Below, one piece after another: positions 23,359-30,678 of a stretch of 41,257 bases of DNA. Source of the DNA: Candidatus Kuenenia stuttgartensis (lineage in GTDB: Bacteria; Planctomycetota; Planctomycetia; Planctomycetales; Planctomycetaceae); the NCBI GenBank assembly GCA_945904015.1, contig CAMDPK010000053.1, forward strand, positions 1-41,257, given 5' to 3'. Under the pieces are notes generated by a model. It saw only the letters and a program-made list of their open reading frames with translations, searched no databases and had not been told where the DNA came from. The stretch's first letter is position 1, and the number at the start of each line of letters is the position of its first letter. The position numbers were made by a program, and so were the translations under genes.

Positions 23359-23952
23359 CTACTTTGTCAGCGTCCCTTTTGAGGACGGCACACCCGCTTG
23401 GCGCGGGTCGATCACGATCGCTTGCCGCAGCGCGCGAGCGGTTCCCTTGAAGCATGCTTCGCTGATGTGATGACTGTTCTGACCGTGATGCAACACGAGG
23501 TGCAGATTCATCAGCGCGTTCGCCGCGACAGCTTCCCAGAAGACCGGGACCAGTTGGCAATCGAACTCGCCGATTTTCTCGGTCGGAAAATCGACGCGAA
23601 ATACGAACGCCATACGACCACTCAAATCGACGGCCGACGTGACCAGCGTTTCTTCCATCGGCAACGCGATGCTGCCGTATCGCACGATCCCCTTTTTGTC
23701 ACCCATTGCTTCGGCCAACGCTTTGCCGAGACAGATGCCAGTGTCTTCGATCGTGTGATGATGATCGACGTGCAAGTCGCCGGTTGCCTTGACGGTCAGA
23801 TCCATCAACGAGTGCTTCGCCAGCAGCGTCAACATGTGATCGAAGAAGCCGACTCCGGTGTCGATCTGAGCCTGGCCGGAGCCGTCGAGATCGAGCGACA
23901 AGTCGATGGTGGTTTCGGCGGTTTGCCGGTGAATTTTGGCAGTGCGTGGCAT
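23359..23952 (-). CDS. hisB: Imidazoleglycerol-phosphate dehydratase
   Basis: A 197-residue enzyme of histidine biosynthesis (IGP to imidazole acetol phosphate), the stand-alone dehydratase form without the phosphatase domain. Diagnostic motifs: [53 protein letters not shown], and [20 protein letters not shown]. These give the His-rich manganese sites. ATG 23952 gives the family-typical [20 protein letters not shown]. No Shine-Dalgarno is visible; an AT-rich repeat lies directly upstream, in the 35-base gap behind the anti-sigma-like gene. No other his gene is present in the window. Confidence 0.97.
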   Translation of the reverse strand: MPRTAKIHRQTAETTIDLSLDLDGSGQAQIDTGVGFFDHMLTLLAKHSLMDLTVKATGDLHVDHHHTIEDTGICLGKALAEAMGDKKGIVRYGSIALPMEETLVTSAVDLSGRMAFVFRVDFPTEKIGEFDCQLVPVFWEAVAANALMNLHLVLHHGQNSHHISEACFKGTARALRQAIVIDPRQAGVPSSKGTLTK

Positions 23953-23957
23953 GAGCA

Positions 23958-23985
23958 GATTTCAAATTTGAGATTTGAGATTTCG
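23958..23985. repeat. AT-rich repeat between the anti-sigma-like gene and hisB
   Basis: The stretch ATTTCAAATTTGAGATTTGA and following fills the gap. Its reverse complement contains AAATCTCAAATCTCAAAT, also found inside the yhaN-like gene at 12441-12466. It lies 5-33 bases upstream of the hisB start where a ribosome-binding site would be expected. Confidence 0.7.
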
Positions 23986-23987
23986 GA

Positions 23988-25421
23988 TCAGGCGGCACCG
24001 TCTTTGTCGGCGGGTTTCGCAGGTTCGGTGCGAGCCTTCGAGGGAGTGGCCGGAGTCGGCTTCGATGAATTGTTCGGTGAGATTTGCGGCTTGCCGGTCT
24101 GCGACTGATCGACGACGACAAACAAAACCTGCATGGGGCGTTGATCCGTTGGAGCCTGCTCAGCGTTCTTTTCGACCGCCGACTGCGAGCGGGGCTGGTT
24201 TCGGTTCAATCCACGGTTGCGTGTCTGTTGATTCTGGACCAAAGCCTCGCGGGAGAATTTCAACGTGACCTGATTGGGCGGCTGATCCTTCGCGTTCTGT
24301 GGTCCCTTGGCACCGGACTGTTCGTCTTTTTTTGCGGCGACCTTCGGCGACGAAGCGGTGCTTCTCGCGATTTTCTTTTCGGCAGGGGCTGGTGCGGGAG
24401 TTGCGAATCGGCGGGCGAGAGTTGATGCATCGAGATCGACTTGGACCTCGCCCAACTGAGCCAACTCGATCGGCTGATCGACTTCAACACTTTGCAGCAT
24501 GTCGGACTCGCGGAGTTGCTTCAACATCGCAGTGAGATGCTCCGCATCGGATTCGACGAAGACTGCGTGCATCTGATGATCGACCGCCGCATTCGGCTTC
24601 GCGGCCTTGCCCGATTTTTTATCGGAATCCGCGCGAGTGATCTCTTTGTTTTTGAGCAACAACTGCAACCCCGCCAGCCCTTCCTGACGATCCACGACCG
24701 TCAGCCACACGACGGCGACTTCGTTACCTTCTGTTTGCATGGCTTGGACAGCGCCACCAATTTCGGTATCGCGTAACGCGGCTTGATCGAAGAACAGGGT
24801 TCCCGATTCACGAGTGACGACTCCCGCTGGCGGAAGCGGTGAACTGAGCGACGAATCGGCTGCGATGGAATTAGCACCAGCCGCACCGCCAAGAACGCCA
24901 CTGTTCCGAGAACCGGCTGTCGGAGCATCTGCCGCCATCATTGGCGCAGCATCTCCACCGCCGAACGCCGCAGCACGCGACGAATCCACAGCAGCGATCT
25001 GCTTTCGGAGAGCGACGTTCTCTTGCCGGACTTCGGCAGTATTGCTGCTGCTTCGGTCGTCGATCGCTCGGACCAGCAACAACAACCCGGCCGCGGACGT
25101 CAACACAGCGACCGCTCCCACCCAGCGACGAGACGAACCAGCGCTGTTCGCAGTCACTCGCGTTCGTGCATCAGCTTCGTTGTCTCGCTGGGACGGGATC
25201 AGCATCTCGCGCTCGATTGCCTGCAACACCTGCTGAGGAAACTCTGACGGCAGACGCTCGCGAGGCAGTTCTTTCAGCAGCGCGGAAACCTGTCGGAACT
25301 CCGACAGTTCGCATCGAGCCTCGGCAGACGTCGCCAGCCGCTGGTCGACGGCGGCACGCTCGGCGGAATTCACTTCGCCGTCGTGGAAGGCAGACAGAAA
25401 GTCGTCGGCAGGCAGGGACAT
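23988..25421 (-). CDS. Anti-sigma-factor-like membrane protein
   Basis: A 477-residue protein. Residues 1-50 (LSAFHDGEVNSAERAAVDQR, then LATSAEARCELSEFRQ) look like the N-terminal anti-sigma domain of RsiW/ChrR-type regulators, but without the HxxxCxxC zinc motif. A transmembrane helix lies at about residues 98-118 (WVGAVAVLTSAAGLLLLVRA), followed by a short coiled coil. The outer part has a globular segment around 200-330, with VAVVWLTVVDRQEGLAGLQL, and a long disordered tail rich in Pro, Ala, Lys, Gln and Asn. Anti-sigma genes normally follow an ECF sigma gene, but none lies upstream here, so it looks orphaned. The role is inferred from N-terminal pattern and topology only. Confidence 0.65.
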   Translation of the reverse strand: MSLPADDFLSAFHDGEVNSAERAAVDQRLATSAEARCELSEFRQVSALLKELPRERLPSEFPQQVLQAIEREMLIPSQRDNEADARTRVTANSAGSSRRWVGAVAVLTSAAGLLLLVRAIDDRSSSNTAEVRQENVALRKQIAAVDSSRAAAFGGGDAAPMMAADAPTAGSRNSGVLGGAAGANSIAADSSLSSPLPPAGVVTRESGTLFFDQAALRDTEIGGAVQAMQTEGNEVAVVWLTVVDRQEGLAGLQLLLKNKEITRADSDKKSGKAAKPNAAVDHQMHAVFVESDAEHLTAMLKQLRESDMLQSVEVDQPIELAQLGEVQVDLDASTLARRFATPAPAPAEKKIARSTASSPKVAAKKDEQSGAKGPQNAKDQPPNQVTLKFSREALVQNQQTRNRGLNRNQPRSQSAVEKNAEQAPTDQRPMQVLFVVVDQSQTGKPQISPNNSSKPTPATPSKARTEPAKPADKDGAA

Positions 25422-25673
25422 CTCAGTCGTCTAGTTCGGAAGGTCAAAACGGAAGCTTGAGCGGGAAGCCAGGATCGGTCATTTCCGGCAGGGCTGCTCA
25501 GACAAACGTCCGGTTCGGAAAGTTCCCTCGGGCACGAGCGTTGCGAAAAAACGCCGCCATTTCAATGCCGAAGTCCCGAAACGCCACCGGCGAAGGCTCA
25601 GGTTGAGGCATTTTCAGCGTGTTCGTTACAAGCCGCCCGGAAAAGTCTGCCTCGCGGGAGCGGTCAATTGGCG
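25422..25673. other. Gap upstream of the anti-sigma-like gene
   Basis: About 250 bases with no recognised gene. The expected neighbour, an ECF sigma factor gene, is not present on either strand. No repeat of the kinds seen elsewhere occurs here. It probably carries the promoter of the anti-sigma-like gene, which I cannot place. Confidence 0.4.
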
Positions 25674-25757
25674 ATGAAGCGAATCCGGTTAGCTGTGGTC
25701 ATCAGCACCATCGTTCTGGCCGGAGCCGAAGGATGCTGGCTCGTTCCGATCGGTTAG
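25674..25757 (+). CDS. Possible 27-residue secreted or lipoprotein-like peptide
   Basis: ATG 25674 to TAG 25757 encodes MKRIRLAVVISTIVLAGAEG then CWLVPIG. It has the layout of a signal peptide: basic start, hydrophobic core, small residues before a Cys at position 21. The Cys context AEGC is a poor lipobox because position -3 is Ala. GGGAG lies about 14 bases upstream, which is far. It overlaps the 3' end of the opposing amidohydrolase gene by four bases. It may be a real microprotein or a chance frame. Confidence 0.25.
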   Translation: MKRIRLAVVISTIVLAGAEGCWLVPIG

Positions 25758-27016
25758 GTCAATCGGCCCGCCTTGACGATTCCGGCTTGCATGACCGCGA
25801 GGAACTTCGAACGGTCGCGTAGCAGCGCGATGTTCTTCACCACATCCCCATCGACGATCAGCAGGTCCGCGAGTTTGCCGACTTCGACCGTGCCGAACTC
25901 GTCGCCGCGCCCCATGATTTCCGCACCGGTCTGCGTTGCGCACTTGATGACCGTCAGCGGGTCGAGGCCGACGTAGTTGACGAAGAACTCCAGTTCTTTG
26001 GCGTAGTCGCCGTGCGGGTTCCAGGCGAAGCCGTAGTCGCCACCCATTCCCAGCCGGCCGCCAGCTTTCAGGATGCGGCGAGCTGATTCGGCTCCGCCAT
26101 CGAGCGTCTCTTGATGGCCGTCGATCACCTTTTGAGGCAACCCGAATTCCGGGCCGCGTTCGATGCTGGCGAGTTCAAAGTACAGCGCGGGGACACACGG
26201 CACGTCTCGTTGCAACAGCAGGTCCAGCGCTTCGTCGTCCATGAACGTGCCGTGTTCGATAGCGTCGTAGCCAGCACGCAAGGCGTTCTTGATCCCCTCG
26301 GTCGCTCGGCAGTGGCCGGTGACTTTCTTGCCGTGGTTGTGAGCCATGCCGACGACGGCATGCATTTCCTCGAACGTCATACAGAGAGTGTGATGATCGT
26401 TGGTGTCCGGCGCGGCGGCGTCGCCCGTCGGGTAGGTCTTGATCCACTCGACGCCATCTTTGACGAGTGTTCGGACGGCCGCGCGAGCCTCGTCCGCTCC
26501 GTTGACCAGCAGGATCAAGCCTTCCATGCCGATCTTGCGGAAGTCGGGATTCCAATCCATCAGTCCGCCGACGCCGCAGATTTCGCGCCCGCTCGAAGCC
26601 AAACGGGGGCCGAGCGTGACATCGCCCTCGATCGCCTTCTTCAGCCAGACGTCGATGTTGAACAAGCTGCCGCCGCTGCGCGCCGCCGTGTAGCCACACT
26701 CCAGCGCGAGCTTCGCGTTCGCAGCCGCCAGCAGCGTGACGTACTCGACCGGGTACTTGATATCGAGGTCTTCCAGCGCCGCGACGTCGAAATACGTCGG
26801 ATGAAAGTGTGCCTCGACGAGTCCCGGCATGATCGTCCCGCCGTGAGCGTCGATGACCGTCGCGTCACTAGCGAGCAACGGAGCGTTCTCTTCTCGTCCG
26901 ACGAACGTGATCTTCCCGTCCTCAATGACGACGGCACCGTTGGCGAGCGGCGCGGCTCCGGTGCCGTCCACGATTTGGCCGTTGCGGATCAATGTTGTTC
27001 CGGTCGCGGTTTGCAT
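25754..27016 (-). CDS. Metal-dependent amidohydrolase (imidazolonepropionase-like)
   Basis: A 420-residue cytoplasmic-type protein with the two-part layout of the amidohydrolase_1 superfamily. An N-terminal beta-sandwich strand set (TLIRNGQIVDGTGAAPLANG) leads to the HxH metal motif in IMPGLVEAHFHPTYFD. The presumed carboxylated Lys is in GVEWIKTYPTGD, the third and fourth His in KVTGHCRATEG and AIEHGTFMDDEA, and the catalytic Asp in MGGDYGFAWNPHGDY. The C-terminus returns to the sandwich (GTVEVGKLADLLIVDGDVVK). Relatives include prolidase-like Xaa-Pro and carboxypeptidase-like Sgx enzymes, so a dipeptide or lactam substrate is plausible but unproven. GGGAAG precedes the start. The peroxidase gene lies upstream at a distance of 66 bases. 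Confidence 0.9.
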   Translation of the reverse strand: MQTATGTTLIRNGQIVDGTGAAPLANGAVVIEDGKITFVGREENAPLLASDATVIDAHGGTIMPGLVEAHFHPTYFDVAALEDLDIKYPVEYVTLLAAANAKLALECGYTAARSGGSLFNIDVWLKKAIEGDVTLGPRLASSGREICGVGGLMDWNPDFRKIGMEGLILLVNGADEARAAVRTLVKDGVEWIKTYPTGDAAAPDTNDHHTLCMTFEEMHAVVGMAHNHGKKVTGHCRATEGIKNALRAGYDAIEHGTFMDDEALDLLLQRDVPCVPALYFELASIERGPEFGLPQKVIDGHQETLDGGAESARRILKAGGRLGMGGDYGFAWNPHGDYAKELEFFVNYVGLDPLTVIKCATQTGAEIMGRGDEFGTVEVGKLADLLIVDGDVVKNIALLRDRSKFLAVMQAGIVKAGRLT

Positions 27017-27082
27017 TCGAGGCTTCCCGTCAAAAACGGTATTACGGCGGTCGGCTTTCGGCGGACGGCTTTCGGCCGAGCA

Positions 27083-28429
27083 TCACTCCGGCAAGCGGCC
27101 GCGTTCGATTTTCGGGAACTCGCCGGTGCAGGCTTTCATGAATTCGACGAGGTCGGTTTTATCCTCTGGCTTGAGGTCGATCTTCTTGATCTTGGTGCTC
27201 AGCCATTGATTTGGTGTTCCCCCTTTGGCGTAGTGCTCGACAACCTCTTCCAGCGTCTTCTGGCTGCCGTCGTGCATGTACGGAGCGGAGAGAGCGACGT
27301 TGCGAATCGTTGGAGTCTTGAAAGCTCCTTTGTCTTCTTCCTTGTTTGAGATCACAAAGCGGCCGAGGTCCGGCTTGTCGGCCGCCATGCCGACGCCGAG
27401 ATTGTGAAACTTCTCGTCGGCGAGGTTGGCTCCGACGTGACAGGCGGTGCAGCCGACCTTCTCGCTGAAAAAGAGGTCTCGGCCACGGATCGCGCCGGCG
27501 GACATCGGGTGCGCTTCGGCAGCGGCTTTCGCGGCTTGATATTTGGCGTATGACTCCGGGTCGTCCTCTTTGAGAGCTTCCAAATCGTCGGGCTTCATGG
27601 CGAGGAACGGTCGCACCCCTTCGTAGAAGTCAAATGGTGCTGGACCGGTGACGATTGTTCGTTCGAACGTCGCGATCGCGCGGCCGATGTTGTCGATCGT
27701 CACACCTTCGTCGCCGAAGATGACTCGGAACTGCATTTCGTAGCCGGGAACACCGGCAATCGTCTCGACCGCCTTTTCGTGCGTGTTGCCCATCTCGATC
27801 GGATTGGCGATCGGGCCTACGGCTTGAGCTTCCAGCGAGGCGGCGCGGCCGTCCCAGAATTGCGAGCCGCTGAGGATGCGGTTGTAGCTGACCGGAGAAT
27901 TCCGCCCACCCATCTGTCCGTTGATGCCAATGCCGAATTGCGTGTGCCTGGCGAAGCCTTCATCGGGATCATGGCAGCTCGCGCACGAGACGGTGTTGTC
28001 GGCGCAGAGTCGCTTATCGAAATAAAGTTGCCGGCCGAGTTCGATCTTCGCGCGAGTCATCAAGTTGTCGGCGATCCCCTGCACTTGGCTCGTTCCCGCC
28101 ATCAGCCCCATCGGGAGGACGATCTCCAGCGGAACATGGTTGTCTGGTTTCTCCAGCCACGCTTGAATTTGATCGGAGGTCAGCGCTCCCTCGCCGGGAA
28201 TTCCCGCCGTCAATTCCGGCGATCCAAGGATCACCTCGGCCGCGGCGGAATCGTCCTTCGGGACGGCTGGCTTGTCGGTCGAATTTGTGGACGCCGGTGT
28301 CTCTTGCGATCCAGTCGATGGGCTTTTGGCCGGTGGCGGAACGGGCGCGGGTTCCTTCGCGCATCCGACAAAACTGAAACTCATCAGGCTGACGCTCAGC
28401 CCACTCAGCACTCGCAGTGGCATCCTCAT
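27083..28429 (-). CDS. Di-haem cytochrome c peroxidase lipoprotein (CCP/MauG family)
   Basis: A 448-residue protein. The start at 28429 (MRMPLRVLSGLSVSLMSFSF, then VGCAKEP) gives a lipoprotein signal with Cys at about residue 23 and has GGGAG upstream. A Pro/Ser/Lys-rich linker follows. Two CxxCH haem sites are visible: VSCASCHDPDEGF in the N-terminal half and VGCTACHVGANL in the C-terminal half. GGRNSPVSYNR and the terminal YMHDGSQKTLEEVVEHYAKG are typical of bacterial di-haem peroxidases. It would reduce peroxide, or oxidise another substrate as MauG does, on the outer face of the membrane. No electron-donor gene is adjacent. It is in the same direction as the amidohydrolase downstream, with a 66-base gap containing a repeated TCGGCTTTCGGC word. 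Confidence 0.93.
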   Translation of the reverse strand: MRMPLRVLSGLSVSLMSFSFVGCAKEPAPVPPPAKSPSTGSQETPASTNSTDKPAVPKDDSAAAEVILGSPELTAGIPGEGALTSDQIQAWLEKPDNHVPLEIVLPMGLMAGTSQVQGIADNLMTRAKIELGRQLYFDKRLCADNTVSCASCHDPDEGFARHTQFGIGINGQMGGRNSPVSYNRILSGSQFWDGRAASLEAQAVGPIANPIEMGNTHEKAVETIAGVPGYEMQFRVIFGDEGVTIDNIGRAIATFERTIVTGPAPFDFYEGVRPFLAMKPDDLEALKEDDPESYAKYQAAKAAAEAHPMSAGAIRGRDLFFSEKVGCTACHVGANLADEKFHNLGVGMAADKPDLGRFVISNKEEDKGAFKTPTIRNVALSAPYMHDGSQKTLEEVVEHYAKGGTPNQWLSTKIKKIDLKPEDKTDLVEFMKACTGEFPKIERGRLPE

Positions 28430-28545
28430 GATCGCTCCCTCTCGCGGAAATCGCCGACGGCCGTGTCCCATTGACCGACTGTTCCGGCGGCCCGCGATGA
28501 TACAGGCCGACCGCGACGATGTCCCGCAAACAGAGGGGCCGATTG

Positions 28546-29001
28546 CTACCGCGAAATGCCGATCGAGAAATCAAGTTTCGGAGGTTCCGCCGGCGTACTC
28601 CGAGGAGCCGCGGTCTCGTCGATGACCGGAAACGCACCGACTTGGCTGCGCAGATCGAGGATCCCTTCGGCCTTCGTCAACGAAACATTGCTAAGCTCTT
28701 CCACCCAACCCTCGCGATCCGCGTCGGACAAAGTGGGAAGCTTTCGAGCGATGAGCTTCCGCAGCAGCTCCCGACGCTTGGCAGGATCGCTTGCCGCTTC
28801 GGACTCCGAAATCGCGCGGCTGCGGGGGGCAAACTCATCGAGATCGTTGATCGGAACGTCGGCCGTTGCCGTGCCGGCACTCGCTTCGCGCGACGCCGTG
28901 TTGCCGATCACCCAGCGATGCAACAGAAAATTCCCGCCGACGATACCGCAGACCAAACTCAACACCAAAGTGGCCTGAAAGGCCATGTCGCGCCGTGTCA
29001 T
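28546..29001 (-). CDS. Small single-pass membrane protein, function unknown
   Basis: A 151-residue protein starting MTRRDMAFQATLVLSLVCGI, with one transmembrane helix at residues 6-24. A strong ribosome-binding site, AAGGAGG, lies 6 bases before ATG 29001, which supports translation. The remaining part is soluble and charged: KRRELLRKLIARKLPTLSDA, then REGWVEELSNVSLTKAEGIL and DLRSQVGAFPVIDE. I do not recognise a family. It lies 116 bases upstream of the peroxidase gene on the same strand and might be co-transcribed with it. Confidence 0.7.
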   Translation of the reverse strand: MTRRDMAFQATLVLSLVCGIVGGNFLLHRWVIGNTASREASAGTATADVPINDLDEFAPRSRAISESEAASDPAKRRELLRKLIARKLPTLSDADREGWVEELSNVSLTKAEGILDLRSQVGAFPVIDETAAPRSTPAEPPKLDFSIGISR

Positions 29002-29183
29002 GTTCGCCTCCTTGCGAATGGCTCGCGCGTCGCGAGCCGAACCGAGATTTATTGTCGGCGAACGCTATCGTTCGCTCCGAAACCCGACAAGACGGATCGC
29101 CACTGCGTCACAGTGCTCCGCCGGAGAACCAGAAAATCCTTCGATGGTCTGCCATCTGGATCACGCGGAGCAACGCCTGACGA

Positions 29184-29534
29184 TTACTCCAACTCGTGAA
29201 CGTCGCGCATCACGCCGCGCGGAACACAGACGACCAGCACCGTCAGATCGCCAACCGCTTTGTGCTTGACGCCTCGCGGGACGTAGACGACCACGCCCTG
29301 GTGCAGTTCGATCTCGGTGCCGTCGAGCGTCATCGTCCCTTGGCCGTCGATGACGTAATAGAACTCGTCGGTGTGAGCGTGGTAGTGCAGCTTGGCATCA
29401 TGAATCTTGACCTGATGCACCTCGCCCGCCGCACCGTCTCTCTCTTCGATCAGGCAACGAATCTCGCCACAGGTTTCGGCCCACGGAGTAACTTCGGCCG
29501 GGTCGCGACGCAGGAAGCTGGATGGCTGACACAT
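29184..29534 (-). CDS. Cupin-domain protein
   Basis: A 116-residue single-domain cupin. Motif 1 reads KLHYHAHTDEFYYVIDGQGT with metal ligands His, His and Glu, and motif 2 VVYVPRGVKHKAVG supplies the last His. ATG 29534 (MCQPSSFLRRDPAEVTPWAE) is a natural start for the family; an in-frame extension of 36 residues to 29642 is possible but has no family support. Such small cupins are sugar-phosphate isomerases, dioxygenases or sensors, and no neighbour identifies the substrate. The gene is divergent from the antitoxin-like gene at 29656. Confidence 0.85.
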   Translation of the reverse strand: MCQPSSFLRRDPAEVTPWAETCGEIRCLIEERDGAAGEVHQVKIHDAKLHYHAHTDEFYYVIDGQGTMTLDGTEIELHQGVVVYVPRGVKHKAVGDLTVLVVCVPRGVMRDVHELE

Positions 29535-29655
29535 CTGTTTGCTTTTCAAAAGGCGGTTGACTGTTTCCCGCGCCGCTGGTGAATACAAGTACGCTACGAT
29601 ACTCGACGTGGGATTGGCATTCGTCACGAGGACAGGACACAAAGGGGATCAGGAC

Positions 29656-29859
29656 ATGGCGACGAAGTCAAAAGCAACAGCAGAGGTCTTTTTCACAACT
29701 CTGCGAGCGCTGTCAAAACCGGAGCGAGACGAAGTTCTCGTCCGGATCGCACATGATCGGTCATTACGACAGGATTTGCTCGACTTGGCAACCATTGCTG
29801 AGCGACGGCCGGAACCAGCTCGCTCTTTTCGTGAATCCCTCGAAGGTCGGCGACGATGA
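29656..29859 (+). CDS. Antitoxin-like small protein
   Basis: A 67-residue protein, MATKSKATAEVFFTTLRALS followed by KPERDEVLVRIAHDRSLRQD, LLDLATIAERRPEPARSFRE and SLEGRRR. The pattern (ALSKPERDEVL, LRQDLLDLA, EPARSFRE near the end) is like antitoxins that precede RelE/ParE-type toxins in bacterial toxin-antitoxin pairs. AGGAC and GGGGAT lie upstream. Its stop overlaps the start of a remnant toxin frame in an ATGA (29856-29859), the usual coupling in these modules. The toxin itself is truncated, leaving this gene apparently solitary. Assignment rests on pattern and layout only. Confidence 0.6.
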   Translation: MATKSKATAEVFFTTLRALSKPERDEVLVRIAHDRSLRQDLLDLATIAERRPEPARSFRESLEGRRR

Positions 29860-29906
29860 CAGGCCGTTCCAAGTATGCGGTTCACATCAAGCGATCGGCA
29901 CGACCA
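29856..29906 (+). pseudogene. Remnant of a RelE/ParE-type toxin start
   Basis: The frame begins MTGRSKYAVHIKRSA, which looks like the first beta-strand and helix start of a RelE/ParE toxin (YxVxIxxSA). After about 15 codons the family resemblance ends, and the frame simply runs in a different phase through the Lgt-like gene that starts at 29908. About 80% of a normal toxin is missing. The ATGA overlap with the antitoxin-like gene supports a former pair. Confidence 0.5.
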
Positions 29907-29907
29907 C

Positions 29908-30678
29908 ATGATTTCAATTCCAACGGCTGTCTGGGCGCATCATGTCGGGGATCTTCTCGCTTGGGGGGGAGCGTTTCTTGGGGGAGCTTGGTTGTATCGG
30001 CGGTATCCGGAGGCGGTGCGGCGGTTGAGTCGGCAGACGGAGCCGTCGTATTTCATTCAGTTGGCGGTTGGAGGGGTGATCGGTGCGTGGCTGTTTGGCT
30101 CGTTGAATTCGTTGCGATCGGAGATTCCGACGATGTCGCACAGCATCGCCGGAGCGTTGGCTGGGGGCATCACGGCTGTTGAGTTGTGGAAGTGGCGACG
30201 CGGCGTTCGCACTTCGACGGGGACGCCATTTGTCATTCCGATTGCGGTCGCGATTGTGATTGGCCGTTGGGGGTGTTTGTTTGCTGGTTTGGATGACGGC
30301 ACTTTCGGGTCGCCGACCGATTTGCCTTGGGCCGTTGATTTGGGTGACGGCGTTGGCCGGCATCCCGTGCAGATTTATGAATCGGCGGCGATGCTGTTGT
30401 TTTTGCTGGTGTATCTCGCCGCGTTGCGAGCCGGACGGGCTTGGCCGTTGAAGATTGGCTTTCATGTGTTGATCATGGTCTACGCGGGGCAGCGATTCGT
30501 TTGGGAATTCTTCAAGCCGTACCCGCTCGTTTGGGGTGTCTTCAATTCGTTTCACTTTCTGATGCTGGGGTTCGTGGGATATGGCATCTGTTGGATCATC
30601 CGCGAGACTCGCGCCAAGCCTCTTCGAGCGGAGGGTGTCGCCATACCTCTTTCACAGCCAAACGACGAGCCTCTGTGA
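29908..30678 (+). CDS. Lgt-like integral membrane protein (diacylglyceryl transferase family)
   Basis: A 256-residue protein with about six to seven hydrophobic helices. The C-terminal half follows Lgt: IVIGRWGCLFAGLDDGTFGS at 117-136, matching the GRxGNFxNGExxG region, then DLPWAVDLGDGVGRHPVQIY at 138-157, matching the PRHPxQLYE motif, with E158. QRFVWEFFKP at 195-204 matches the R-x-x-x-EFFR region. Expected Lgt features that are altered include the His-Gly-Gly segment (here SHSIAGALAGG at 77-87) and the GNF motif (GCLF). Canonical Lgt moves diacylglyceryl from phosphatidylglycerol to lipobox Cys; here the substrate may differ. It overlaps the radical SAM gene, suggesting a joint lipid-related role. 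Codons are visibly richer in T than those of neighbours. Confidence 0.75.
   Translation: MISIPTAVWAHHVGDLLAWGGAFLGGAWLYRRYPEAVRRLSRQTEPSYFIQLAVGGVIGAWLFGSLNSLRSEIPTMSHSIAGALAGGITAVELWKWRRGVRTSTGTPFVIPIAVAIVIGRWGCLFAGLDDGTFGSPTDLPWAVDLGDGVGRHPVQIYESAAMLLFLLVYLAALRAGRAWPLKIGFHVLIMVYAGQRFVWEFFKPYPLVWGVFNSFHFLMLGFVGYGICWIIRETRAKPLRAEGVAIPLSQPNDEPL

Noticed and set aside
29535..29642. A 36-residue N-terminal extension of the cupin protein
   Set aside because: The cupin fold is complete from 29534, the extension has no family support and occupies the divergent promoter interval with the antitoxin-like gene.
29856..30182. A full 108-residue protein from the toxin-remnant frame
   Set aside because: After about 15 codons the frame lies in another phase of the Lgt-like gene and reads as Gly/Ser/Val-rich sequence with no toxin features, so only the remnant start is recorded.
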